From: Macrotis lagotis
Lineage: Eukaryota > Chordata > Mammalia > Peramelemorphia > Peramelidae
DNA length: 64,000 bases
NCBI RefSeq assembly: GCF_037893015.1
Contig: NC_133660.1
Location: 158,683,092-158,747,091, forward strand
Reading direction: 5' to 3'
Under the pieces are notes generated by a model. That model had not been told where the DNA came from, searched no databases, and was given only the letters and a program-made list of their open reading frames with translations. This document shows, piece after piece, positions 34,791 to 44,680 of this stretch. Made by a program: the position numbers and the translations under genes. Position 1 is the stretch's first letter. Each line of letters starts with the position of its first letter.

Positions 34791-34949
34791 TTGTTGGTTT
34801 TTCCCTATCCTTTGATTTCATTAACACAGATTGTATTCTTAGATTTCTGTCTTTGACCAGAATGTACTACTAAAATTTTAAGAACTGACTCTCTGGAAGG
34901 AGAGAAACAGAAATATATAGATATGTAATACAAGTGTATATATTCTAGA

Positions 34950-35290
34950 AATAAAACAATAAATGGAGCCCTGATTTGTAGCATTTGTTGATTTCTAAGA
35001 TGTAAATGCTCACACTAAAAGAAAAAAATTAAAGATAGGTTTTCATGAGCAGTTTAGAGTGTCTCTTTCACACCCCTGCCTTTGACTTTGATATCACAGT
35101 GACCTTTGCCTAATTAGCAGAAAGGAAAAAAAATTAATTGTGTAAAATCGAATAGCAACTTCTTGACACATTGGGAAAAATGACTTAATTAGGTTTCTTT
35201 CTTTAAACTTGATTATATTATCCATAGTCTTCTAATAATTTATCGAGACAGAAATCTCCACAGCTGAAAGAAGCAAACAGCCAGTGAAAG
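34950..35290. other. Repeat-free, motif-rich block
   Basis: No repeat hallmark is present. It contains 'GCCTTTGACTTTGATATCAC' followed by 'AGTGACCTTTGCC' and several homeodomain-type TAATT cores ('CTAATTAGCAG', 'CTTAATTAGG'). This fits a candidate conserved enhancer, but it is an inference from motif density only. Confidence 0.3.
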
Positions 35291-35344
35291 AAATTTGGAA
35301 TAGGGCAGTGGAGTTAGTTAGTGTGATCCTGTGTACCATCATTA

Positions 35345-35555
35345 GCTTTTTTATTTTTAATATAAATTCACTTAGTTTTTCAATTACATGCAAAGATAAT
35401 TTTCAACATTCAGTTCTTTGTAAAAGTTTGAGTTTCATGATTTTCTCCCTCCATATATTCCCGCCACTCTGCTCTTGAGTGTGATTAATCCGATATAGAT
35501 TATACTATGTTAACCATATTTCTATATTGGTCATATTGTGAAAGAAGAATCAGAA
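35345..35555 (-). mobile_element. L1 LINE 3' end fragment
   Basis: Antisense L1 terminus: 'CAATTACATGCAAAGATAAT', 'TTTCAACATTCAGTTCTTTG', 'TTTTCTCCCTCC', then 'ATTGTGAAAGAAGAATCAGA'. A short 5'-truncated insertion. Confidence 0.8.
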
Positions 35556-35564
35556 CAGACTTCC

Positions 35565-36500
35565 AGGGCAGAGCCAAGAAGCTAGCATGCACTCAGAGCT
35601 TTTCCCTACACATTGAAATTTCCAAATGAAATTTCTTCACAGATATTAAAGCTACAGATCCCACCCAAAAAAATAAGTAAGGTCCAAAGAAGTTTTCAAT
35701 AGTAGATATTATGGAAGGTCATCCATGAAGGTCTGTCTCTTTGGGGGGGAAATGGGAAGTAAAACCCAGTTAGGTGGAAGAGCAGGAAAGTGTGTGGGAT
35801 GCTTTTAGTCACAGTGTAGTCCAGGTCCCAACAGCTTGACAGCAGCATAGGTCCCTTCCTACATAGCAAGCCATCAGGGAAAGTCCCAAGCCCAAACAAA
35901 GTCTGAACCCTGGGGACAATGGGGAAAATGTAAGGGCTAGGTTGGAAACCCATTATTTCTATTAGAGATAATGAAACTCAGGCAGATATGCAATATAAAG
36001 GTTGGAAACACAGGACTAGACAACATGATACACCCTAACAGGGTGTAAGGTAATGTGTATGGTGTATGGTGTATGGTGAGGATAATGATCAACTTTAATG
36101 GACTTGTTCATTCCTTCAGAGTAATAATTAGGGACAATTTTAGGGTATCTGCAATGGAAAAAATATCATTTGTATCCAGAGAAAGAACAGTAGAGTTTAA
36201 ACAAAGACCAAAGTTTATTACCTTCAATTAAAAAAAAAGTCTTATGTACTACATTATTTTGTTATCTTTAGTATTTATTTTTTCCTTAAGGATATGTTTT
36301 TTTTTTTTCTCTCAACACATTCAGTTTTGATCAATGCATAGCATGGAAACAATGTAAAGATTATCAGATTGTTTTCTGTGAGGGAGGGGGAGAAAAGGGA
36401 AGGTGGGGGAAAAGTTGTAAAATTCAAAACCTTACAAAAATGTTAGCTAGAAACTACTATTGCATATAATTGGAAAACAAGTAAAAGATTTATATAATAA
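35565..36500 (+). mobile_element. L1 LINE remnant: 5' UTR-like part joined to 3' UTR
   Basis: 35565-36040 begins with 'CAGGGCAGAGCCAAGAAGC', the kind of start found on marsupial L1 5' UTRs. At about 36060 it passes into the L1 3' UTR ('GATAATGATCAACTTTAATG', 'GTATCCAGAGAAAGAACAG', 'GGGAGGGGGAGAAAAGGGAA') and ends near 36500. Both ORFs are absent. The 3' part is certain. The 5' UTR identity is less so. Confidence 0.6.
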
Positions 36501-36504
36501 AAGA

Positions 36505-36690
36505 ATCGTGTATTGACCAACTGTGTTGAATACAACTTCTCTCAGCAGTTCAGATAGCTAGCACAACCCTTGGAGACCACCTATGGATAATGCTATCACC
36601 ATCCAGAGGAAGAGAAACAAAACAAAACAGCAAAATACCTTCAGAACCTAAATAAACACTATATTTAATTTTTTTAAAAAAATTATCTTA
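36505..36690 (+). mobile_element. L1 LINE 3' UTR fragment, other subfamily
   Basis: 'CTTCTCTCAGCAGTTCAGAT', 'CATCCAGAGGAAGAGAAAC' and 'CCTTCAGAACCTAAATAAAC' match the 3' UTR type at 50853-51410 and 48000-48635. It breaks off where the next element starts. Confidence 0.75.
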
Positions 36691-38770
36691 TGGGGAGCCA
36701 AGATGGAGGTGTGAAGGTAGGAATTCTGGAAGGCAGGAATTTGGAATTCAAAAGCCATCAAATTATGATTCTAGCCAAAATTTAGAGGGACAGAACCCAT
36801 AGAAAGACTGAGTTATACAATTTGTCGGTCTAAGGTAACTTAGAAGATCTGCAGTAAAGGTTTGTTTCACCAGACCAGGAGTTAGAAAAAGCCACAATGC
36901 AGATGCAGTGCAGAGCAGCCCACTGGAGAAAACCAGCTCCAGCCCTCCAGTAACAGCCTCATGCTGTGCCTGGGTGCTTGGGCATGCCTGGATCCTTGGC
37001 AGAGGGAGCAGTTTCCAGACCTCTTGGGCCAACGATCAACAGGGACAGCCTGAATGGGGTATTGAGAGAACTGCCACACTGGCCTCAGAACAGCCCTGCA
37101 GCAGGAATTGAGGAAGCCACCCAGCACCTTAGAGTTCCCAGCCCACACATGGTAAGGGGGGTTGGAGGAGACTGCAGAGATCCCTCTGCTTTTCCTGGGG
37201 CAGGATTTTGCTGTTTGCCCACACTCAGATCCAGGTTGCAGTCTGGGCTCCTACTACCATAGCTGAGCAGAGACACTCCTCACAGCTCCAGGGCAGAGGG
37301 GAGGGCCTGTGTTCATCCACATATCAGAGCACAGGCAAGAGAACATTCTCTTAAGATCTTGGAGGAATTATTCCCAGTGGGGTGTCCCTAAACCCCCCCA
37401 AAGTCTTGGAAATTCAGTAAACAGTCATAGGCTGAAGAAATGAGTAAACAGCAGAAAAAGAAAGATCTGACCACAGAAAATTACTTTGGTCCCATGGAGA
37501 ATGAAAATATATACTCAGAAGATATCAAAGTTGAAGCTTCTGTATCCAACATCCAAGAGAAATAGAAAATGGGCTCAGGTTATGGATGAGCTCAACAAAA
37601 GATTTTGAAAAGAAATTAAGGGAGTTAGAGGAAAAATTGGCAGGAGAAATGAGAGTGATACAGATAAATCATGAGAACCAAGTCAACAGCTTGGTGAAAG
37701 AAATACAAAAAAAAAAACTGAAGAAAATAAATTATTAAAAATCTGTTTAGGTCAAAGGGAAAAAGCAACACACAAGGCTAATGAGGAGAAGAAGGCCTTA
37801 AAAAGCAGAACTGGCCAGCTGGAAAAGGAGATAAAAAAGCTCTCTGAAGAAAATAACTCCGTCAAATGTAGAATGGAGCTAAAGGAAGCCAATAACTATA
37901 TGAGGAATCAGGAAGGAAAAAAACTATACTATACCAAAAGAACAAAAGTTAGAAGAAAATGTGAAATATATCATTGGGAAAAAAACAACTGACCTTGAAA
38001 ACAGATCCAGAAGAGATAATTAAAAAATTATTGAGCTACCTGAAAATCATGACCAGGAAAAGAGCCTAGACTTCATTTTTCAAGAAATTATACAGCAAAA
38101 TTGCTCTGAGAATCTAGAAGCAGAGGGTAAAATAGAAATTAAGGGAATTCAATGATCATCTCCCAAAAGAGACCCTAAAAGAAAAAGTTTCAGGGATATT
38201 ATAGCCAAATTCCAAAACTCCAAAGTACTAAAAACTTCCAGAAACAACAATTCAACTACTCTATAGTCAGGCTTACACAGGATCTGGCAGCATCTACATT
38301 AAGGGCTCATAAGGCTTTGAATACGATATTCTGGGGGTGGCTAGGTAGCTTAGTGGATAGAGCACCGGCTCTATGTGGCCTCAGACACTTAATAGTTACC
38401 TAACTGTGTGGCCTTGGGCAAGCCACTTAACCCCATTGCCTTGCAAAACACTTAAAAAAAAAGAATATGATATTCCGGAAGATAAAAGATCTTGGTTTAC
38501 AACCAAGAATCACATCTGAACATCCTCTTTGATGGGGAAAAGATAGACTTTCAATGAAACAGGGGACTTTCAACCTTTCCTATTGAAACAACTAGACCTG
38601 GAAAGAAAGTTTTATATCCAAGTACAGGACTTAAATTGAACCATAGAGGAGGTGAATGAGAAGGACTAATTATTAGGAAGTTAATTATGTTGAACTGTTT
38701 GCATTTCTGCATGGGAAGAAGATACTGATAAATCATATGAACTTTCTCATTTATAAGAGCAATATGGATG
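36691..38770 (+). mobile_element. ORF1-only L1-like element (HAL1-like), decayed
   Basis: Starts TGGGGAGCCAAGATGGAGG, an L1-type 5' UTR that is GC-rich to about 37400. From 37440 a broken frame reads M-S-K-Q-Q-K-K-K-D-L, then a lysine/glutamate-rich coiled coil (37600-37900), then R-D-I-I-A-K-F-Q-N at 38190-38220, the RRM-proximal ORF1 block. After a SINE, 38470-38640 continues with 'AACCAAGAATCACATCTGAA', as in the ORF1 C-terminus of HAL1. No ORF2 follows. A 5'-complete L1 cut off by rearrangement is the alternative. Confidence 0.6.
38334..38460 (+). mobile_element. Marsupial SINE (SINE1/WSINE1 type) with internal deletion
   Basis: Starts GGGTGGCTAGGTAGC and ends 'TTGCCTTGCAAAACACTT' plus a poly(A). 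About 30 bp covering the B-box region are missing between 'GCACCGGCTCT' and 'ATGTGGCCTCAGACACTT'. The target-site duplication is GAATACGATATTCTGG and GAATATGATATTCCGG at either side. Confidence 0.92.
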
Positions 38771-38823
38771 GTATTTTCATCGCAAGTCTTTTAAAATTGT
38801 CTTTATTATTATACTGCTGAAAC

Positions 38824-38910
38824 AGTGAAATGAGTAGAACCAAAGGAATATTATACACCCCATGTTGTTGTTAATGTGTATAATAATACTTTGCTTCTAC
38901 TCATTTCACT
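38824..38910. repeat. 33 bp inverted repeat with short loop
   Basis: 38824-38856 and 38878-38910 are reverse complements with about four mismatches and a 21 bp loop. Both arms are L1 3' UTR sequence (the 'AAATGAGTAGAA' block). This suggests an inversion at an L1 end. Confidence 0.8.
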
Positions 38911-39305
38911 CAACACATGCAAGTCTTTCAAGGCTTTTCAGAAATCCTGGCCCCCCGATTTCTTTTTTTTTAGGTTTTTTTTTTGCAAGGCAAATGGGGT
39001 CCAGTGGATTGCCTAAGGCCACACAGCTAAGTAATTATTATGTGTCTGAGACCAGATTTGAACCCAGGTATTCCTGACTCCAAGGCTGGTGCTTTATCCA
39101 CTGCGCCACCTAGCCACCCCACCCCCCCCGATTTCTAATAGAACAATAGTGTTCCATCATATACAGGTGCCACAATTTGTTCATCCATTCCCCAATTGAT
39201 GGCATCTCCTTCAATTTCCAGTTCTTTACCACTACAAAAAGAGCTGCTATAAAAATATTGTACTTATGGGATTTTCCTCCCTTTTTCATTATAAATATAT
39301 GCTTT
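38880..39305 (-). mobile_element. L1 LINE 3' UTR fragment, antisense, split by a SINE
   Basis: 'CTACTCATTTCACTCAACAC' and, after the SINE, 'TAATAGAACAATAGTGTTCC', 'CATTCCCCAATTGATGGCAT' and 'AAAAGAGCTGCTATAAAAAT'. The order equals the L1 at 45170-45380. Confidence 0.85.
38964..39120 (-). mobile_element. Marsupial tRNA-derived SINE (SINE1/WSINE1 type)
   Basis: An antisense full-length copy. A perfect 13 bp target-site duplication, CCCCCCGATTTCT, lies at 38951-38963 and 39124-39136, inside an L1 3' UTR. A C-rich addition precedes the second copy. Confidence 0.95.
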
Positions 39306-40479
39306 TTAAATGAATATAGCAATAACCTGTAATTTACATAAGTTAATATTTAAATGGGATATGTTGATCTTTAAAATTCTTTAAAAGAAATTTATTTCTT
39401 GAGAAAGAAAATCAGATACATTCCCTATTAAAAGACCTCACAAAAGTTTCATACCAGATCTCTATCTGCAACTCAGTTAAAAAAGTAGTCTAAAATAAAG
39501 ACCTGGTAATTGTGCTATTTTGACCACAATACTTTGCTGTTTCTCTACTCCACCTTGGTTATTGAGGAAAAGAGAAGAGTTTTGTCTGCATGGAATTTAA
39601 GAGGATATAAAAAATGAAAGTCTGTCTCATCAATAACCAATTAAGCATGTGATTACCTGAACAAGTCCCCTTATATTTGATAGAACAAGCATTTTCTAAC
39701 AACCACCTTGATGAAACATTTCTAAGGCAATATCTTTCTCATGTTAAAGAAATTCAGATTTATAGCCATATGAATTAGTTAATTCCTTCTGTACAAATAT
39801 CTTTGCTACTGCAGAACTTTAAAACATGAAGACTAAGATAACATGATGGGATACCAAATAATGTGATATCATCTTGATATCATATTTAAGGAAGCTAATT
39901 CAAGTTTTAACAAATCTGACAGAAATCTTAAAATAGTTAACTTGAAACCAGTTACAGCAAAAGTCTAAGATTTTAGTCTCCTCCTCAAGAAGAAACTATT
40001 AAGTCCATGAAAGAATAAAAACTTTTTAACTTCATGATGACTTGGTAAGTCATGCTTTACCAAGAATCCTCTCTTACCAAGGATATTTCACTGCTGCCTT
40101 TCATGCAATCTATATTCTATCCAAACAGAATGATCTGCTGTTCTCAGAAGTCTCCAACCTTCATGCTATTCCATTGACTATGTCCAGATCATTTTAAGAC
40201 ATGATCTTCCTATCTTTCACAGGCTTTAGATTCAGGAGCCACTCACAGTCCTGATCCTTCTCTGATCAGCCTGAAGGTATTGATCTGCTCCATTTCTGAA
40301 ATAGGTTAATTTGTTCTAGTGAAATTCATCTTCCTTCTGTCCCAGTTCTTGCTCATGGGGGACTCATTTTATATTGATGCCAAGCTTAGTCCAGATACTA
40401 ATTTTTACATAATCCACTTCAACTGAGAAGTCTGAAACTTAGGAGATCTAATAGCTATGTTCTTCCTTTCTAGTAGCTG
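39306..40479. other. Unassigned non-coding sequence
   Basis: No gene or recognised repeat. 40130-40480 is pyrimidine-rich and could be decayed L2 coding sequence, because an L2 3' end follows. Confidence 0.35.
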
Positions 40480-40735
40480 ATATTGGTTTGTGAAGTCATT
40501 CTCATTGTTACCCCTTCCTGGAATTCCTTCTCTTTTCTACTATATCTTTAAAATTCTGAACTATCTTCAAGGTATTATAATGTACTGAACCTCTTGACTG
40601 TTCTTCCTGATTCCTCAATAAATCTATTCTTTTTTTCTCAAATAAGTATGCATAGTATTATTTATTTCCTTGTTTCATCCCCTTGTGGAATGTAAACTTC
40701 TTCATTGTCAGTGAAATATTGTTGTTGCTGTTTCT
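40480..40735 (+). mobile_element. L2 LINE 3' end fragment
   Basis: 'CCTTCCTGGAATTCCTTCTC', 'CTTGACTGTTCTTCCTGATT' and 'GTGGAATGTAAACTTCTTCA' follow L2 3' order. A GTTGTTGCT-type simple repeat follows to about 40775. Confidence 0.65.
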
Positions 40736-40939
40736 GGTGCTGCTGGTGGTGCTTTTGTTTTTCTTGTTGCTGTTATCTGTTTATTCTTTTCATCTCCACC
40801 ATATAGCTCCTGTCTTTGTATTTAAAAATAAAAGACTTTTTTGAAAAGGGGAAGGTGTCATTTGTGCTTTATTTTAAAGATCTTCTGAATCTGAATACTC
40901 TCAAATGTGGTAGATAGGGAACTGTTATGACAATTATAA

Positions 40940-41060
40940 TCTTGGGGAATCTCAAGAGGTTAAGTGGCTTTTCTAAGTTCACACAAACAATAACTTTCTG
41001 AGGCAAAACTTAATCTCAAATATTACTTAGTCACAATCTTGCCCTGTATCACTATGTTGC
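40940..41060 (-). mobile_element. MIR-type SINE fossil
   Basis: 'AAGAGGTTAAGTGGCTTTTC' and 'TAAGTTCACACAAACAATAA' in antisense MIR order, heavily decayed. Confidence 0.5.
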
Positions 41061-41759
41061 ACAGTTTGTTCACATAGTAGGTAGTAATGAAATGTTTATT
41101 GTATTCAATTAGAATAGTAGAAAGCAACAGGGAGGGAAAGGATGCTGGGAAGAATAGTGAAAGATTCAACATGACTAAATACTAGGTCTAACTTGTGCTT
41201 TGCTGAACCTCAGCTATTAACAATTAAAAAAAAGATTCCTTGTGAAATTGCATGGGATGATAGTAATCTTTTTATTCCAATAACCCTTACCTAATCTCTA
41301 TGGGATTCCAATAAGAAGAAAGTCACACCCTGTAAGTACAAAGAAGCCAATTCTATTCACTTTAAAAAATATATGACTTCTATAAATTATGGTAGCATCA
41401 ATTATCTCTATAGGTCACTAGTTATAGATTTCACTCTTATTGCCTTATTTAACATTTTGCTTCCAATTCCAACACAAGTTATTTTTTTGAGCTATTTACT
41501 GGAAAATCAGAATGACAGACATTGGTAGCAATTGAAAGGGAATTTGTAGCCATCATTACTTTTTGTCTAGTTTGAATCATCATCATCACAAGTAATAGCT
41601 TGGAAAGAATTTGAGCAGGATCGTTTGTAATGAGTAGTGTTCCATAGTCACTGTGTCTAAAGATGCTTTGCTGTCAAATTCAAGGTTATCAGTTGCAGCA
41701 CTGGAGAGGAATATGAAATACGAAACTCAGGAAGGAGGGGAGATAGAGATAAAAGTGCC

Positions 41760-41940
41760 TCACGTTTCTAGACCTCTACCATTTTCAAAGCATTTTTCCT
41801 GCTAACAAAGGCAGATATACCAATTGAAAGATAAGGAAGCTAAGTTTCAACAAGGTGATGTGATTTGATGCTATATTTCTAAGGAAGTAGTATATTTGGA
41901 CTAGGATCTCAAGTGCTTATTCTGCCTTTTGATTCACAGT
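41760..41940 (-). mobile_element. MIR-type SINE fossil
   Basis: 'ATAAGGAAGCTAAGTTTCAA', then 'AAGGTGATGTGATTTG' and a tail 'ATTTGGACTAGGATCTCAAG' resemble antisense MIR. Decayed. Confidence 0.5.
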
Positions 41941-42051
41941 ATTTGAGAAGAACAATGTAGACAGTCATAGCATAGGAATATCCATTGGTAAGATTTCAAT
42001 TAAAATCCTACCAGCCTGTGACTTAGAGATTTTCTCAGTTTCATTTACCTC

Positions 42052-42052
<1 letters not shown>

Positions 42053-42093
<41 letters not shown>

Positions 42094-42100
42094 AACACAC
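42053..42100. repeat. (CA)n microsatellite
   Basis: Pure (AC)n grading into CAAA units. Confidence 0.96.
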
Positions 42101-42104
42101 TAAA

Positions 42105-44495
42105 CTAAGTCATCACAGGATCATGAGATCTTAGATTTAGACTAAGAAAAGATCTCTGAGATCATTGAGATCATTATTGATTATTCTACTTAATTGAATT
42201 GCCAGAGAGAATTCCTTGCCACAGTTTTTTTTTTGTTTGTTTTTTGTTTTGTTTTTTGCTTTGGAATTGTTTGAAGAGAGAAGGTATTTGCGAATGTCAG
42301 CCAAGCAGACCTTTGTAAAAGTTCATCGTTCTGACACAAGCACATTGTCTATAAGGTGTTATTATAAAAAGGTGATAACAATCCCATTATTGTACCAGCT
42401 GTTATCCCTCAGGGGCAGAGAAAATAATGCTACTTTCCAATTGAGTAGTCATTACATGAAAAATGGTTGTAATCTACTCAATGATATCCTTTAAAAAAGA
42501 TTACAAACAACATTAAGCACCAATGTGTTTAATTAAACATGGTTTAGAACTATTCCTATATGAAATAATTAATTTGAATGTTTATATGATATAACATTTT
42601 TGATCATCACTTTCCTGATCCAACTGAGATGCTATTGTCCTCCATTTCTGAAGTTATATTTAAGTGTATATTTTGTATTGATTCCATCAATTGAGTATAA
42701 TAGACAATTATTACATATTTAATTGATCTCCCTTTGCTATGCACAATATTTGTATGGCAGTTAAGTGCATATTGTAAAAAGTACTGGATTTGGAAACCAA
42801 AAACCTTAATTCAAATCCAACTTTAGATGCTTTTTAGCCATATGAGTTAAAAATTAGATTGAGGTGTGTTCACCTGAAAGCAGAAACAGGAGGAAATACA
42901 TAGGATTAACATCCCACACTCATGTGGCAAGTTCCTTTCTGATAGGAGAGAATGGTAATGTGATTAAGAGCAAAAAAAAAGTTCATGATTATTTGAATTC
43001 CTGAGAAACATGTTTCACAAATGAATAGCTCCCTGGATCTATTTCCCTTTCCTTTTCTTATGGCTGACTTTTTAAAACCTAAAGCCGAGAGTTTCTATTT
43101 AATATGTAGGTTGTGTTTGTTTTGATTCTATATCTAGCATAATATATCATTTATAACCTGATGGTTAAAATCATTTAATAAATTATAGTAAATCTTATAT
43201 CAATAAAATATATGAAATCTCAGGAGCTCTTTGTCCAAGGCTTAAAATACATTTTACAATGCTCTTGTACAAAGAACTCACAGTTGAATCCTAGATCAAT
43301 CTATTTGGGATCAAAGGTCACCCAAAGTTCTCTGGAACTTCATAAGAACTTGTTGGTTTTTCATAATTCAGACTGAAATTTCAGGACTGCTGGAAGTGGT
43401 CTAGTTCCTCTTCCTAGTTCCACTAATATTCTGACTCAAAGCATAGGGTAAGTGTCAAGTAAAGGTATGTTTCCACAAGGACTGTTAGAATTCACACAAT
43501 TTTCAAGTGGCCTTGTTGCCAGCAGATGACAGTTTAGTAGAAATTGAATGTGAGGACTAATGTCAATGTTTAATTTCTAAACACAAAAATAGATCTATGG
43601 GGGAAGCTGGTTTTATCCAACAGGAATAGCAAGAATTGACTTTATATTTAGATTGGTTGTTATTCTTTGTTTGTAGGTCTGAGGGCATTTTAAGTCACTC
43701 TAAGATGGTCTGAGAAATGTGACATCTTTTAAAAAGATATTTTATTTTTCTTCTGACTGTGAGTTTTTATATTTTTCTGCTTTATTTTATTATTTGTATA
43801 CATTTTGAATTCTCCTAAAACAACATAAGCTCATTGAAGAAACCATCTCACTTCTGTGATTATATTCCAATAACAAAGTGATAAACACATAGTAGATGTA
43901 TAAATATAGACTGAATAAAGAAACTTCAAATTTACTATCAAGAGCATAGTCAATGAAGATTTAAGAGAGGATCTTGGAAAAGCAATCCTGCTTTCTTCTA
44001 CCAGAGGTCCTCCAGAATTATCCATTTCCAATGGGTCTAGAAATTGAAATGAGTTCAGATTGACTTTTGGAGTTCCATGCTCTGCTTGGGAGTTGTGCCA
44101 TGTATGATCATATATAATTTGATGCATCTCATTTCTCTAAATGTGTGGGAGGCTACAGAATTAGATTCCAAACTGAGCAGGGATTATTTTTTCTGCCTTA
44201 AGAGCTTGGATCTGGGAAGTGACTCCATGAAACATATATCTGCTGTTATGGATTTTATGATGCCTTAATCTAGTATAAACTGTCTGGCCAAAAATGATCT
44301 TGAAGATATATGATCTGTATGAATTCCAATTAGCTCTGATTTGCAAGAGGAGAGTTAGTCTGTCTCATTGCAAGAAGCAGTAAGAAAAGTTATTATGGCT
44401 AGATAATAAAAGTTAGAACAAAATAGTAAGGGCACTGTAGAGTGGACAATCACTTTACCTGTTGTTCTAATGGCAGGCTGGTTCAACCTTTATAA
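42105..44495. other. Mostly unassigned AT-rich sequence
   Basis: 42115-42180 resembles the antisense MON-type block ('GAGATCTTAGATTTAGACTA'). 42750-42860 resembles a MIR-type tRNA-like head ('GTACTGGATTTGGAAACC'). The rest shows no gene or repeat. 43210-43560 is repeat-free and more balanced in composition. Small frames at 43831-44127 and 44077-44268 overlap on opposite strands and have no recognisable domain. Confidence 0.35.
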
Positions 44496-44499
44496 TTAT

Positions 44500-44680
44500 G
44501 AAATTTTAGTGCAAAAAATAATGGAATCAGCATTAAAGGACCCTGGTTCTCATTCAAGCTCATTTGATTGATTTCAGTATTATCTTGGACAAGTCATTTA
44601 ATCATTCTAAATACTGAATTAATTCATTTCTAAAGTCACTTTTGGATTTAGTTCAGTATGGTATTGTGTTGAGATATTAC
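44500..44680 (+). mobile_element. MIR-type SINE fossil
   Basis: 'CTTGGACAAGTCATTTAATC' and 'GAATTAATTCATTTCTAAAG' follow the sense MIR order, decayed. Confidence 0.5.

Noticed and set aside
36763-37276. Cluster of five overlapping frames of 60-100 residues in a GC-rich stretch
   Set aside because: They overlap on both strands inside the 5' UTR of an L1/HAL1-like element, and none has a recognisable domain.
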